From: Agarophyton chilense | Lineage: Eukaryota; Rhodophyta; Florideophyceae; Gracilariales; Gracilariaceae | Assembly: GCA_030374765.1 (NCBI GenBank) | Contig: JARGXX010000117.1 | Coordinates: forward strand, 682,001-746,000 | DNA: 64,000 nt | Reading direction: 5' to 3' | In this document: positions 51,232 through 62,300 of the stretch, one piece after another | Numbering within the stretch: the stretch's first letter is position 1 | How the letters are laid out: every line of letters begins with the position of its first letter | The notes under the pieces: model-generated | What the model saw: only the letters and a program-made list of their open reading frames with translations | Databases searched by the model: none | Told to the model about the DNA's origin: nothing | Made by a program: the position numbers and the translations under genes

Positions 51232-52425
51232 TCAAGCCGCTCGGGACACCGCCTCGTACTCAATTCCTGAGAGCTCCTCATTGGTGTCAAGAAGCTCAAC
51301 ACGAACGCTGAATTTGTCTATGTCTATAGATCGCACAACTGCTTTCTTTCCGCGATGCGTACCCCGTAGCAAGTAAACTATGCCTCCTGGTTTAGGGATC
51401 ACGGTCTCAAGGTCGTCTTGGTCCAGTTCAAGAACTGTATCAGAATCTACAAGTTGCACTCTCGCTCCAAAGTCTTCTATGATCTTTACGACCCGTCCCT
51501 TTTTCCCCAGGAACCCACCGTTCGCAAGGTCTTTGTTGGTTATCTTGACAAGGGTGTCCACATGAAGCCATGGGACTTCAGCTCCTTCACCTTCTACGCC
51601 TGGGGGTGCATTTTCGCCATCAAGCTCGTTTTCTTCGGATGTGGCATTCTCAGGTTCTGCGTCTTCAAAGCCCGTCCATTTTCCAGAATGTGTTCCTCTT
51701 TTCCCCGCTTCTGATGCGTTTTCATCGCCTCTCGAGAAGAAATGAGATTGGAAGGCACCGGGAGGAGCCTTCTGATCAGTAACTTTTCGCTTTCCAACTT
51801 TCCGTGACAACGTGATGCTTACGGGCGTCGCATTCGCAGCGTCGGAGTCTGTGACATCGACATGTCTTTTTCGAGTTACTCCTATATTCTTCGCGTGATT
51901 GACTTGCTCTCGTAAAACTAAAGCAGCTCTTTCTTCACTTTCTAGAGTGTGAGAACGGATTTCTTTTGCCCTTCTTTCCTTTTCAAAGTGCTCTCTCGCA
52001 AGGTACGCGACCCACCAACCGTCTTCTCTATCCTCCACGCGACAGTGACCTTCCTTCCCCAATTCTTTTATAAAAGCGGTGAGAGTAGTCCACTTTGTAG
52101 CATTCATATGTACATGATCTCGATCTTTGATATACTCCTGATAGACAGTGTTCGCGTGAACAAAGTTTGTACCGTACCTCTGTCGAAGTACGAGCAAAAA
52201 CTCTTTTCGAAATGTTTCAGAAAACCGACCAATGTACTCTGATGGGCTTTCTGCAAACATTGTAAGTTGACGCTGATGTCCGGCACTTTTTGTGTGACAC
52301 TTGAAGCCATTTTCATCTCTACATTGCTTTTCACACATTTGACAATACCATCTCAAGCGCCCCAGGCCTTTTGCTTTGATTCGCTTGGATATTGCCTTCG
52401 CTGTCAAGAAACCATCGTTTCCCAT
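51232..52425 (-). CDS. KIN: KIN17 DNA/RNA-binding nuclear protein
   Basis: A 397-residue protein without introns. N-terminal residues 1-60 (MGNDGFLTAKAISKRIKAKG, then WYCQMCEKQCRDENGFKCH) form the C2H2-type zinc finger of KIN17 with the CHxxxxxH end. The winged-helix region with YIGRFSETFRKEFLLVLRQR, VYQEYIKDRDHVHMNATKW and VEDREDGWWVAYL (about 60-165) is strongly conserved. An acidic, low-complexity linker follows, then tandem SH3/KOW-like domains (about 290-397: VKITNKDLANGGFLGKKGRV and PKPGGIVYLLRGTHRGKKAV). KIN17 binds curved DNA and RNA and is linked to replication, repair and pre-mRNA processing. The gene is head-to-head with the IleRS gene (481 bp between starts). Confidence 0.96.
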   Translation of the reverse strand: MGNDGFLTAKAISKRIKAKGLGRLRWYCQMCEKQCRDENGFKCHTKSAGHQRQLTMFAESPSEYIGRFSETFRKEFLLVLRQRYGTNFVHANTVYQEYIKDRDHVHMNATKWTTLTAFIKELGKEGHCRVEDREDGWWVAYLAREHFEKERRAKEIRSHTLESEERAALVLREQVNHAKNIGVTRKRHVDVTDSDAANATPVSITLSRKVGKRKVTDQKAPPGAFQSHFFSRGDENASEAGKRGTHSGKWTGFEDAEPENATSEENELDGENAPPGVEGEGAEVPWLHVDTLVKITNKDLANGGFLGKKGRVVKIIEDFGARVQLVDSDTVLELDQDDLETVIPKPGGIVYLLRGTHRGKKAVVRSIDIDKFSVRVELLDTNEELSGIEYEAVSRAA

Positions 52426-52906
52426 CTTATTCTAGAGAGAGTGTTGTTCTTACGACCTTTTTGAAGCACGGTGATAGTTTTGAACCGAAGCGGGACACAT
52501 TCGGATTTCGTAGAGCGGCTTGACGATTTCTGCAGATTCTTTATGTTTCTTTACCGGGACGTGAGCGGCGCTTCGAGCTGGAAGGTACGACGCAGAAAGT
52601 TGCTCCGCTACCGATGTGGCACTAGCATCATTGCAGACCCAGACAAGCAGGTGGAGCGTGCCGGACACAGCGTAGCACAAGTAAACGGATTTGTCACCCA
52701 TCATAAATTAACAATTTATTGTACACAATTTGCTCTTTCCCGAGGCATTTGGCATGTATGGTAGAAATCTGGTGGTAATGGTGTGAGATCATTCGACGAG
52801 ATCCGCTAACGTTTTCACAAGTTAAGTCTTCCGGGGCAACCCCCCAAGCCCTGCTCGTCGTCCAGATCTGCAGGGGAATAGAGTCATTCGACTGCCAACA
52901 ATCAAG
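52426..52906. promoter_or_regulatory. Shared divergent promoter region of KIN17 and IleRS
   Basis: 481 bp between two divergent start codons. No clear TATA box or other named site could be assigned; the call rests on gene orientation only. Confidence 0.45.
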
Positions 52907-55900
52907 ATGGACCGCATCGCTTTTGTCAGTGCCTGGCACGGAGCGGCGTTAGCCGCATCAAGATGGAGAATGCCAATTGCCAGAAGACACTCTAAACTGT
53001 TTTCAAATCCTCTAATCTATGCACCAAGTCGCCGGATTTCCACCGCCTCTGTGGCTGCGACAGCTCAGGATTCGGGAAAGAAGCAGATCCGAAAACGCAA
53101 TCACGAAGTCAGTCCATATTCCGCGACTGTCAACCTCCCACAAACTACTTTTGAACAAAGAGCAAATGCGACGAAGAAAGAACCTCAGATTCAACAATTT
53201 TGGAGCGACAAATCGGTCTACGAGAGGCTTTCACGGGAGAACCCTGGAGATACATTCGTTTTGCATGATGGTCCTCCGTTTGCCAATGGACCACTTCATT
53301 GTGGCCATGCTCTCAACAAGATTTTAAAAGATATTATTAACAAATACCAACTTATGAAAGGCAGAAAAGCTGTTTTCGTTCCCGGTTGGGATACTCATGG
53401 TTTACCGATAGAACTTAAGGTTCTGCAGAGTTTGAAGGGAAGTGAAAGAAAAAACCTAACTCCGGTTGATTTGCGAAAGAAAGCACGCGCGTTTGCTTTG
53501 GAAACTATAAAGAATCACATCCAAGGTATGAAGCGATTTGGCGTGTGGGGTGATTGGGATGATCCCTACCTCACTCTGAGCCCTGATTATGAAGCTGCGC
53601 AAATGGAGGTATTTGGAATTATGTATGAAAAGGGGTATGTATTTCGCGGAAAGAAACCAGTACATTGGTCCCCTTCAAGCCGCACCGCTTTAGCAGAGGC
53701 AGAGTTGGAGTATCCAGAAGGGCATACGTCACGAAGTTGTTACTGCGCTTTCAGAGTTACTAAAATTCCTGAAAGATCTCCGAAGTCTATAGCGGAAGCG
53801 ATTAGTTCAGAGAGCGGTCTTGCTCTATCGATTTGGACCACCACCCCATGGACAATACCTGCGAATCGTGCTGTTGCAGTAAACACTCGACTAGACTACG
53901 CTTTAGTGAAAGGGCTCCATCCGAAGCAACCGGAGCTGGTAGTTGTGGCGGCTAGGGACCTAGTTGATTCTATTGCCTTGAAGCTCAACCAGAACGAAAA
54001 AGTCAAAGTTTTATCTGTTGTGAAGGGTGACGAACTTTTAGGAGTAGAGTACAATCATCCTTTGGAGGAGAACAAAATATGCAGAGTAGTCGAAGGCGGC
54101 GATTACATCACGACTGATACCGGAACCGGGCTCGTGCACACAGCGCCTGGTCATGGCCAGGAAGATTATCAGACCGGACTGCGAGAGGGCCTCGATATCC
54201 TCTCACCCGTAAACGATGCCGGCAAGTTCACGGAGGAAGCTGCGAATGGGCGTTTCACTGATTTGCCTGTACTTGGAGAGGGAAACCAGGCCGTGTTGGA
54301 TGCGTTAGATGAATCAGACGTTCTTATTCTGGAAGAATCGTACTCTCACAAATATCCCTATGATTGGAGAACAAAGAAACCAACAATCTTCCGCGCTACA
54401 GAGCAATGGTTTATATCAATCGATGGCTTTCGTGAAGATGTTCTCAATGCTATAGAGGAAGTCGAATGGTTTCCAGCTGGAGGTATTAAGAGAATAAGGG
54501 GTATGGTCGAGGGTCGAGGCGATTGGTGCATATCAAGGCAAAGAGCATGGGGCGTTCCGATTCCTGTATTCTACGATGACACTACCGGTACGGCATTGAT
54601 GTCCCGCGAAATTGTAAACTATGTGAAAGATATAATACACGAACGTGGTACAGACGCCTGGTGGGAATTAGAGGCTGATGACCTTCTCCCGGAGAAATAT
54701 AGAGGACGCAATCTTCGAAAAGGTCGTGACACGATGGATGTATGGTTTGACTCCGGCTCTTCATGGGCCGCTGTGGCTTCACAAAGAGATACTCTGTCCT
54801 ACCCTGTAGATTTGTACTTAGAAGGAAGTGATCAACATCGGGGCTGGTTTCAAAGCTCCATCCTGACTTCTGTAGCAACGATGGAAAGAGCCCCATACAG
54901 AAAGGTCCTGACACACGGCTTCGTGCTGGACGAAAAGGGAATTAAGATGAGCAAAAGTGTTGGAAATGTCGTTGACCCTATGAAGGTAATCTCTGGTGGG
55001 AACAACAAGAAAAAGGAACCTCCGTATGGGAGTGACGTTCTTCGCTTGTGGGTGTCTTCTGTGGACTACAGTTCTGACATCATGATCGGACCCTCAATTC
55101 TCAAGCAAGTGGCTGATGTCTACAAAAAGCTCCGGAATACTCTAAGGTATATGCTTGGGAACATTCACGACTTCAACCCTGTTGAGCATGAGGTTCCTTA
55201 CGACTCTCTGCCTTCCTTAGACCGATATATTTTGACAAGGATGATGTCTTTGGCAGATGAAGTTGAGGCAGCCTATGACTCTTTTTCATTCTTCAAGGTG
55301 TATCAAGCTCTGCAGAGGTTTGCTGTCGTTGACTTATCGAACTTTTATTTGGACATTGCTAAGGATCGCTTGTATGTGTCCTCTCCGGATTCCTTCAGAC
55401 GCCGGTCGTGCCAAACAGTGATTGCATCCGTGTTGGAGAACTACGCACGCGCGCTAGCCCCCATAGTTTCTCACACTGCAGAAGATCTTTGGCAGAACAT
55501 GCCGTACACCCCTAGATCTGCGAATTCCAGCTTTCCAGAGGCTTCATCAGTTTACGAAGCTGGATGGTTTGAGCGACGGTCTGAGTGGATGACTACGGAT
55601 AGAGAAGTCACAGATGACTGGAATGTTGTGCTTGAAGCAAGGGATGCTGTGAACAAGGTGTTGGAGGCCGCGCGAACGTCAAAGACTCTTGGTGCGTCAA
55701 TGGAAGCCTCTGTAAAGATCTTTGCTGCAGATCCAGGGGATGCGATTATTCTGCAAAAAATGGTGGCATGTCCTGATGACGTGGATAGTCTGAAGCGAGC
55801 ATTTATTGTTTCAAATGTTGAGGTCACAACAACTGCAGACGTTGTAAGGGAGTGTACGCACGTGAACGCGGACGGGAACGAGGAGGAACTGCGCTTTGTT

Positions 55901-56065
55901 GTAGGCATAGACAAGGCCGTAGCTTCGAAATGCGATAGATGTTGGCACTATGACCACACAGTTGGGACTCATCTTGAACACCCTTTGCTTTGCAGTCGAT
56001 GTAATGAAGCGGTGTTGGAAATGGGAATTTCAACGGTTCCTGCAGTACAATCCGAAGCCGTCTAA
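52907..56065 (+). CDS. ileS: Isoleucyl-tRNA synthetase, organellar (bacterial-type)
   Basis: A 1052-residue class I aminoacyl-tRNA synthetase that charges tRNA-Ile with isoleucine. Residues 1-65 are rich in Arg, Ser and Ala and poor in acids (IARRHSKLFSNPLIYAPSRR), a plastid and/or mitochondrial targeting peptide. The catalytic domain has the HIGH-type motif GPLHCGHALNK (near 135), VPGWDTHGLPIE, the CP1 editing domain (WTTTPWTIPANRAV, TGTGLVHTAPGHGQEDY), WCISRQRAWGVPIPV and KMSKS at about 681 (GIKMSKSVGNVVDP). The anticodon-binding domain follows. A C-terminal zinc-binding motif, C-x2-C near 1009 (CDRCWHYD) and CSRC near 1030, is typical of bacterial and organellar IleRS. It is complete and intronless; an extra N-terminus accounts for its length over bacterial IleRS (about 940). 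Confidence 0.96.
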   Translation: MDRIAFVSAWHGAALAASRWRMPIARRHSKLFSNPLIYAPSRRISTASVAATAQDSGKKQIRKRNHEVSPYSATVNLPQTTFEQRANATKKEPQIQQFWSDKSVYERLSRENPGDTFVLHDGPPFANGPLHCGHALNKILKDIINKYQLMKGRKAVFVPGWDTHGLPIELKVLQSLKGSERKNLTPVDLRKKARAFALETIKNHIQGMKRFGVWGDWDDPYLTLSPDYEAAQMEVFGIMYEKGYVFRGKKPVHWSPSSRTALAEAELEYPEGHTSRSCYCAFRVTKIPERSPKSIAEAISSESGLALSIWTTTPWTIPANRAVAVNTRLDYALVKGLHPKQPELVVVAARDLVDSIALKLNQNEKVKVLSVVKGDELLGVEYNHPLEENKICRVVEGGDYITTDTGTGLVHTAPGHGQEDYQTGLREGLDILSPVNDAGKFTEEAANGRFTDLPVLGEGNQAVLDALDESDVLILEESYSHKYPYDWRTKKPTIFRATEQWFISIDGFREDVLNAIEEVEWFPAGGIKRIRGMVEGRGDWCISRQRAWGVPIPVFYDDTTGTALMSREIVNYVKDIIHERGTDAWWELEADDLLPEKYRGRNLRKGRDTMDVWFDSGSSWAAVASQRDTLSYPVDLYLEGSDQHRGWFQSSILTSVATMERAPYRKVLTHGFVLDEKGIKMSKSVGNVVDPMKVISGGNNKKKEPPYGSDVLRLWVSSVDYSSDIMIGPSILKQVADVYKKLRNTLRYMLGNIHDFNPVEHEVPYDSLPSLDRYILTRMMSLADEVEAAYDSFSFFKVYQALQRFAVVDLSNFYLDIAKDRLYVSSPDSFRRRSCQTVIASVLENYARALAPIVSHTAEDLWQNMPYTPRSANSSFPEASSVYEAGWFERRSEWMTTDREVTDDWNVVLEARDAVNKVLEAARTSKTLGASMEASVKIFAADPGDAIILQKMVACPDDVDSLKRAFIVSNVEVTTTADVVRECTHVNADGNEEELRFVVGIDKAVASKCDRCWHYDHTVGTHLEHPLLCSRCNEAVLEMGISTVPAVQSEAV

Positions 56066-56175
56066 CGCTGAATATATGGGAGGAAGACAGAGATGGGTTT
56101 CAGCAACGACGATATACAAAACAGAACAATCAGTCAATGTTGCAGGTGTAGGGCAGGTGCAGGATGCAAGGTGCT

Positions 56176-56528
56176 TTACTTGGCAACACCGGCAATAGTA
56201 GATGAGGAACCAGGTTCAATCAAAGCTAGCAGTGTACGGCAAAACGAGAGAGGCGAAATGGGTTGCAACGAGGATTCAAGAGTTGACGAGTTAGTGAATT
56301 CTGTGTGAGTTACAACGCTGGATGTAAAGAATCGCAAGTCTACCGTGAGAGCCACTTACTTCTTTGAACAATCTTTCCTTTATCCCAGTCACCTCTGACC
56401 ATAGCATAGCCGGCGCGATTGAGAATTTGAGAGCGAATGGGTTCCTTCAAAGCCTGGCGAACAAGTTCTGCACATGTAGTAGAATACTTAAGGTAGGTCA
56501 TGCCTGCCGCACGCCAGTATTGCACCAT
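56176..56528 (-). CDS. ATP5F1E: Mitochondrial ATP synthase F1 epsilon subunit, two exons
   Basis: Exon 1 (56528-56360) encodes MVQYWRAAGMTYLKYSTTCA and on to DWDKGKIVQR, matching the eukaryotic epsilon subunit (consensus start M-x-x-Y-W-R-x-A-G, then Y-x-x-Y/R-S), a small central-stalk protein of F1-ATPase. The exon ends at a GTAAGT donor (56359-56354). The inferred 134-nt intron has a CTAAC branch-like site (near 56293) and an AG acceptor at 56227-56226. Exon 2 (56225-56176) keeps the frame, adds sixteen residues ending GVAK and stops with TAA. The product is 72 residues, the usual size for the family. Exon 1 identity is firm; the intron is inferred from splice signals and frame. It is convergent with the IleRS gene, 110 bp from its stop. 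Confidence 0.72.
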
Positions 56529-57136
56529 TCTGAAGTGGATCGAAAAGTCGGAGTCGATGAATGAGGGGAGGAGGGGAAAAAGTGCAGAAAGGAAGTTGGT
56601 TGGCGCGATCGTCAACCATGGCAGACCCGTTACCTTTCATACCATCGGTGATCAGAGGCGGAGGGTTATCGTTTTGGAAAAGGATAGCGCTAATTTACCC
56701 CCCTTCATACAAGAACACGAACAACAATTTCTTTTAGAGCTCAGAACGCTGACAAATGACAAAATTAGAAAGTGTGGTTCTTTTGATGCATTTTGGCTCG
56801 AAGCAAAGGTCAGCTGTCGTTTGAGTTCCGCAGTTGGACCGAAACCGCTACCCCTCTTGACTCGTAATTTGCATATGAGCAAGATTGAGAAGCATCGACT
56901 TTGGAAAGTGTAAGCGTCCTTCATCAATTATCATGCGAGACGTTACAGGCACCGGCCAGCTTCTCCGGGCAAAGGCGCTGCGATGGATTAGATACTGCTA
57001 ATTGAGACTAGCACTTTTTCTTTTTTCTCGTTAAGCAAATTCACGATGAGAGCAGAAACCCGCTACGTTAAGCAGAAGGAATAAGCTTTCGATTGACCAA
57101 ACTGGCCTTACAAGAAATACTTCATAGCCCTATGAT
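56529..57136. other. Intergenic between the divergent epsilon-subunit and ceramidase-like genes
   Basis: Likely promoters of both genes. A + strand frame at 56500-56913 overlaps the epsilon gene's first exon and shows no family resemblance, so I do not call it. Confidence 0.45.
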
Positions 57137-58642
57137 ATGAACCGCCCCGGACAAAGAACGCTGCACCGCAAACAAAGAACAACGAGAGCGAAGGACCTCT
57201 TCTTTCACCGCAAACGCGATGTCTCGCTTTTCCTCCAAAAATTGTTTTTAGAAAACAAACTAGTAGTCTTCGCCGCCCTAGCTACTTTAGTTCTCTGTTA
57301 TGTATTACTTAGAGGGCAAACAGTGGGCGAAAGAAGTGGGGAGAGCGTATGGACAGTTAGTATTTCCCGAGTGGACATCACTCCAAAAGAACTTGTATGG
57401 CTATCAGGTTTTTCATCTCGCAATCGTACTGCAGAAAGTACTCAGCCATTACTGCCTGATTTTCCTTTGTTTGCTCGAGCCATAGCTATTCGGAATCAAA
57501 CAGGTCGTGCAAAATCGCTGCCTCTTGTTGTCGTATCCCTTGATGTTATTGGATTCGATCACAAATTTTCTGCCTCTGTTCTGCGTGAGGTTGAGAGAGA
57601 GTTTGGCATTTCTAGAGATCGACTTCGGTTGTGTGCTACCCATACGCATTCCGGTCCGGTGGTGAGGGGGAACCTGGCTCCTCTGATGCCTCCTGACGAG
57701 AAAGAACAACAAAAGGTAGCGAGATATACTGAATGGCTTACCAAAGCTGTGCTACAGGTAATTAGGGGATGTGTCGAGGGTCGACAGGAAACGGTTTCTA
57801 TGTCATTTGCAGAAGTTACGGTCCCACTCGCAACCAACCGGCGTCAGGTGGTGGAGGCGGAGTTTCACGGAGAGCGGGGAACGACAGAAGATCGAGTTCC
57901 CATCATGTGGTTTGCAAAAGGAAGTAGAGTTGTTGCGGGTTTATTCGGGGTGGCTGCACACGCGACAATCCTGACTTCCAGTTATCGCTATTCCGGAGAT
58001 TATCCTGGATATGCAGTGAAAAATCTTCAGGATCAAACTGGGGGGATGTGGCTGTTCCTCGCTGGGTGCGGCGGTGACCAAAATATATACCCACGAGGAA
58101 GTCTGCAAATGTTGCAACACCATGGATCAAACTTAGTCAACAGTATTCTGCGTGCTATTCGTGATGGTGGTACAGAAGTGAGGTCCGCAGCAGTGGCTAC
58201 TGATGCGTATATTGACCTACATTTCGCGAGACGATATAGTGCCTACGAACTCGCCATCCGAGCGCGATCGAAAAACGCGGTGGAAAAACGTTCCGCTGAC
58301 CTACTACAGACCAAGGGAATCGGAACTGACGGAAAGACGAAAGCCATGTATCCTTTTCCACTCGGTGTATGGAGGTTGGGCGATGTCAGAATTGTTTTTC
58401 TAGGTGGTGAGCCAACTGTGGGATATTGCCATGATATGAAAAAAGCGGGCGCTACTTGGATCGTTGGATATTGTCAAGATGTAATGGGCTACGTCGGAAC
58501 TGCGGATGTAATTAGAGAGGGTGGGCGGGAAGGAGGGGAACGGGCAGCTTGGTATTACGGTCTGCCTTCTGCTTGGTCGGCGGATACTGAGCGCCGCATC
58601 ATGAATAGCGCACATTCGATGCTTACTAATCTTAATATCTGA
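57137..58642 (+). CDS. Neutral/alkaline ceramidase-like membrane protein
   Basis: A 501-residue protein with a basic N-terminus and one membrane anchor (about residues 43-59, VVFAALATLVLCYVLL), then a lumenal or outer domain. The domain matches the neutral/alkaline non-lysosomal ceramidase N-terminal family: SRVDITPKELVWLSGFSSRN, LVVVSLDVIGFD, LCATHTHSGPVV (zinc His pair), AAHATILTSSYRYSGDYPG, AGCGGDQNIYPRG and FLGGEPTVGYCHDMKK. Neutral ceramidases cleave ceramide to sphingosine and fatty acid. It ends at about residue 501 without the C-terminal immunoglobulin-like domain of classic neutral ceramidases, and such short versions are common among poorly characterised bacterial homologues, so the substrate is unproved. 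Intronless. Confidence 0.8.
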   Translation: MNRPGQRTLHRKQRTTRAKDLFFHRKRDVSLFLQKLFLENKLVVFAALATLVLCYVLLRGQTVGERSGESVWTVSISRVDITPKELVWLSGFSSRNRTAESTQPLLPDFPLFARAIAIRNQTGRAKSLPLVVVSLDVIGFDHKFSASVLREVEREFGISRDRLRLCATHTHSGPVVRGNLAPLMPPDEKEQQKVARYTEWLTKAVLQVIRGCVEGRQETVSMSFAEVTVPLATNRRQVVEAEFHGERGTTEDRVPIMWFAKGSRVVAGLFGVAAHATILTSSYRYSGDYPGYAVKNLQDQTGGMWLFLAGCGGDQNIYPRGSLQMLQHHGSNLVNSILRAIRDGGTEVRSAAVATDAYIDLHFARRYSAYELAIRARSKNAVEKRSADLLQTKGIGTDGKTKAMYPFPLGVWRLGDVRIVFLGGEPTVGYCHDMKKAGATWIVGYCQDVMGYVGTADVIREGGREGGERAAWYYGLPSAWSADTERRIMNSAHSMLTNLNI

Positions 58643-59304
58643 AGTGTTGCTGTCTTTTTGTTCCCAGTTCGTTCCCAACTCATATGATGTTTGTGTGCTG
58701 GTTTCGGCTAAATTGGTACGAAGCTTGCGTCCTCAAGATCTACATTTGTGTATGAATGAACCTGGGTAGAATAGAATGTCTGGAGAGAGAGAGTTCCATA
58801 CTGCGTACCGAAGTTGACGCAATTCTTCGTTGCCCGAGATTGTGACATGCTGTGCTGGGTTCCAACCAACGAGTCTACTGTACTTGTCCATTGAACATTT
58901 CTGTCCAGATTCCTGACTCGCCGAACAACAAAATATCCACATAATTTCCCATGTTTTCCCAAATCCAAAACGCTATATTTTGCTCCCCGTCACTGTCTTT
59001 CCACCTTTGCACCATCTTTCCCCTCGGCGTTCCCACAACCTGCGTGTTGGAGGCAAAGTTCAGGGCATCGCCGTCACAGCCTCATCGGCTTCCATCGTGC
59101 TGCGGTCTTTTTGCGCAGAACTTTGAAAGCTACACCAGCACAAAATTTGAAGGCAAACAGCTTTCTGTTATTTACATTCCATGGGTTGAAACCCCCAACA
59201 CACTTCTTCTACCATATCTGCGAACCGAGCGCCATACCTGTATCCACCTTCATCAAGCGCCACCCACATTCCTCTTACCTGTGAAGGCGGAAAGTGTGCC
59301 TAAC
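58643..59304. other. Intergenic and probable 5' UTR of the HECT ligase gene
   Basis: No gene is seen on either strand. The + strand is open from 58951 into the HECT gene's first exon, but the sequence before Met 59305 has no family resemblance and is more likely promoter and 5' UTR. Confidence 0.45.
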
Positions 59305-62300
59305 ATGGTCCTCGTCAAGCCTAGACGGCCATTGGTACCAGTACGTTACTTCCGTTTCTAGAAAGATGCAAAGAGTTTTCCTCACTCTCTGAACTTCTAT
59401 TCCACTTTTCGTTTCTTGTGATTCTAACCCGTACATCAATATCATGTCGCTTATATTTCACCGATCTGTTTCTATGCATTGATCTGTGTCTTCTTTACAG
59501 GTTCAGTTCCTGCAAGAAACTATCTCGCAAATTGTCAATGCACCGGATGATGAGGCGCTCACCAAAGCTTTATCCCATTTCGATGCACCGAACCATTTTG
59601 AACGTCCGGAGGAAAGAAATCTTACAAATTGGTATATGGTTCTAAATCGTTTCGATGAGCTCCTGGAGCGCTATATTTCCGAGCATGATATCTTCAAGAA
59701 AGAATCAAACGTTGCCTCGAAGGACCAAACAAAGAATTCCAATCAGTCGTTTCGCCCTTCCTCTCATCTTATCCCGTCTAATTCACCTATGACTTCACGA
59801 GACCCGTCTCATCCTTCCACTACGACATCTGGACACGACTCGAAAAACGTAACCGAAGTGTTTCGAACTGTACCAGAGTCTTCTCAAACACCGGAACACA
59901 ATGAAAAAACAGACGCGAAAAGTTCTGCTGCATTGTTTACGCCGTCTGCCGACTGTGTGCGTCTAATGCTTCGACAAACCCGCGAGCTCATCCGAAATGC
60001 ATCACATGATTCAAGGCACGTATACAATTCCGTTGAGCATCTAACTGCGCTGCTTGCTGATGGTCATTCCGCAATTGTATTACTTTCACTGGAAATTTTG
60101 CACTTGTTATACCAGAAGTTAAGCAAGTTTAGATCTCCGCGTCCTGGGGGTACAAATGAACTTGTTGAGCGTCTCATGGAGATTTCTAATGGTTGGGGCG
60201 GAAGGGAGCGAGGACTAGGACTAGTCGAGTGCTGTCGACGGACTACAAATAAGCCCTTGCCAGCAGATGGAAAGCAGCTACAGTTCAAGTACTCGAAGTC
60301 TTCTTCTGGATCTTCTACGGATGCGTTGGTGCCTGACAGAGCTCGATGGGAATTTTCTGCTTCAGTCTATGAGTCTGCGGGGAGAAAAGCATTACGGGGG
60401 GGTGGAAACGCTCGATCATCATCCTCATCAACCCCTCTGCCATTACCACTGTCTAAGCCCGTCGACAACAGCGCTCAGTCATGGGGACCAGCTGTCCGCA
60501 CAGTAGGGGAAGTTGCAACAGTTATTATTGACGATGCAGCCTCTTTCAGCTTAGATGAAAGATGGCTGCTCACAGTATTTGCAACCAAGATTGGGGTTCC
60601 GAAGAATAGAATTTTCTCTTTGCTCTACTCTTTTCGAAGGGCTCGAGCATTCGGAAAAGGTCGTGTGGAAAGGATAGAAGCGTGTCTTTTACGGATGTAT
60701 GCTCTTACGATCCTATTCCTCTTTAATCCAATGAACCCTAACAAACGCGACTTAGCAAAGGAAACCGAACTCTTGCAAGACGTTATCACTGTGGCACGGG
60801 CAGAAGCGAAGGATGGTTTGAATGATATTCCTATATGTTTGCGTAGCATATGCATTCGCCTTCTCAATGCTTATACATCCGATCGAAGAAGATTCAAAGT
60901 GGTTCTAGCGGTTACTGGATTAGACGTCCATCATGGTCCTCTCACTACCCTGTTGCGTAGTGAGGTCCGCAGCGTTTTGGATACCTCACGGAATGAAGAT
61001 CCGTCTACTATGGACTGCAATATGGATCAGGAGGGCACTCCACTAGCGTGTCCTGAAGACTTGCCATTCTTTCGGTGGACTTCGGAATCTAGTACGCTGT
61101 CTGCTGCATCGGAATGCATGAAAATGAGTTTAAGTGCAGAACGCTTTCAAGTCGTTGAATCACTTCTCGCATTGATACAATCGCTTGCAGTACCAACAAG
61201 CTCGTCGAACTCAGGCCCATTCACTGCGTCCGGGGTGCTTAACATATTAATTCCTCTGCTTGGTGATCAGGATGCAGCCCATTCACGAGTTGTGAATCGA
61301 GCAATTAGAGCTATGCAAGTAATAATGGAGAGCTCCACTCACAGCTCTGGGACTCAAATTTTCAGAGAGCAAAACGGGCTCAATCTACTTGCTGACCGTA
61401 TAGCTGCTGAAACAAATGTTGAAGTGTTGGCCAAAGGTGTTGACTTCTCAAAGGAAGACGAAGAAGTTGAGGTCCGTGCGCTAGAAAGACGAGGTGAGTC
61501 TCGAGAGTTTTACAGACTTCTCAGGGAGAACCAGATGACCTATGCTGAAGCGCTCCAACACCAACCCCCGAGCTCAAGTGCAACTTCAAGAGGACAACTG
61601 CCGCACTCCCAGTGGTCACTGCTGCGTTCTTTACATCACCTTCTGGTTCCAGCTCTTGGTTCGGGTGGAAGTGAGGTTAGAGAACTAGTGGCGACTTCTA
61701 ATCTCCCACATGCATTGCGAAAAGTAATGGGACAACCGTTTCACTATGGTGGAAGTCTCTTTCAATCGGCAGCATCGATCACCACAAATATTGCTCATGC
61801 AGAACCGACAGCTACGGTGGAATTATTTGACGCTGGAATTGCATCTACGGTACTACGTTCCATCGAACTTGGCTTGCCTCCATGTGGTGAAGCCATCAGA
61901 TGCATTCCCGATCTTCTAGCGGCTTTATGCCTTGCTCCAAAAGCCCGAGACGTTATCGTGTCACTGCTGCCGCTCAAGGATTATCTCCTTCGTCTTGCAA
62001 CCCCTTTTTACACACGAGCACTTCATGGTGATATTCCAGTTAACATCGGTAATGGTCTCGATGAGCTCGTCAGACATGTTGAGGCTTTAAGAGAAAGCGG
62101 GAACGAAGCGATGGAAGCATACATTCGGAAGGCAGTAGAATTCATTGATGACGACGACGAGCGAGAGTCGCAACGAGCCTTGCGTTCAAAGGAAAACTTG
62201 GAACTGAAGAATACAACAACAGCAACAACAGCAATAGCGACTGACTCCAAGACAGCTTCCAAAAACGTCAGTGTTTGTGGTGATGGCATAAAGTCGCCTT

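Noticed and set aside
56500-56913. 137-codon + strand frame
   Set aside because: Overlaps the well-supported epsilon-subunit exon and resembles no family.
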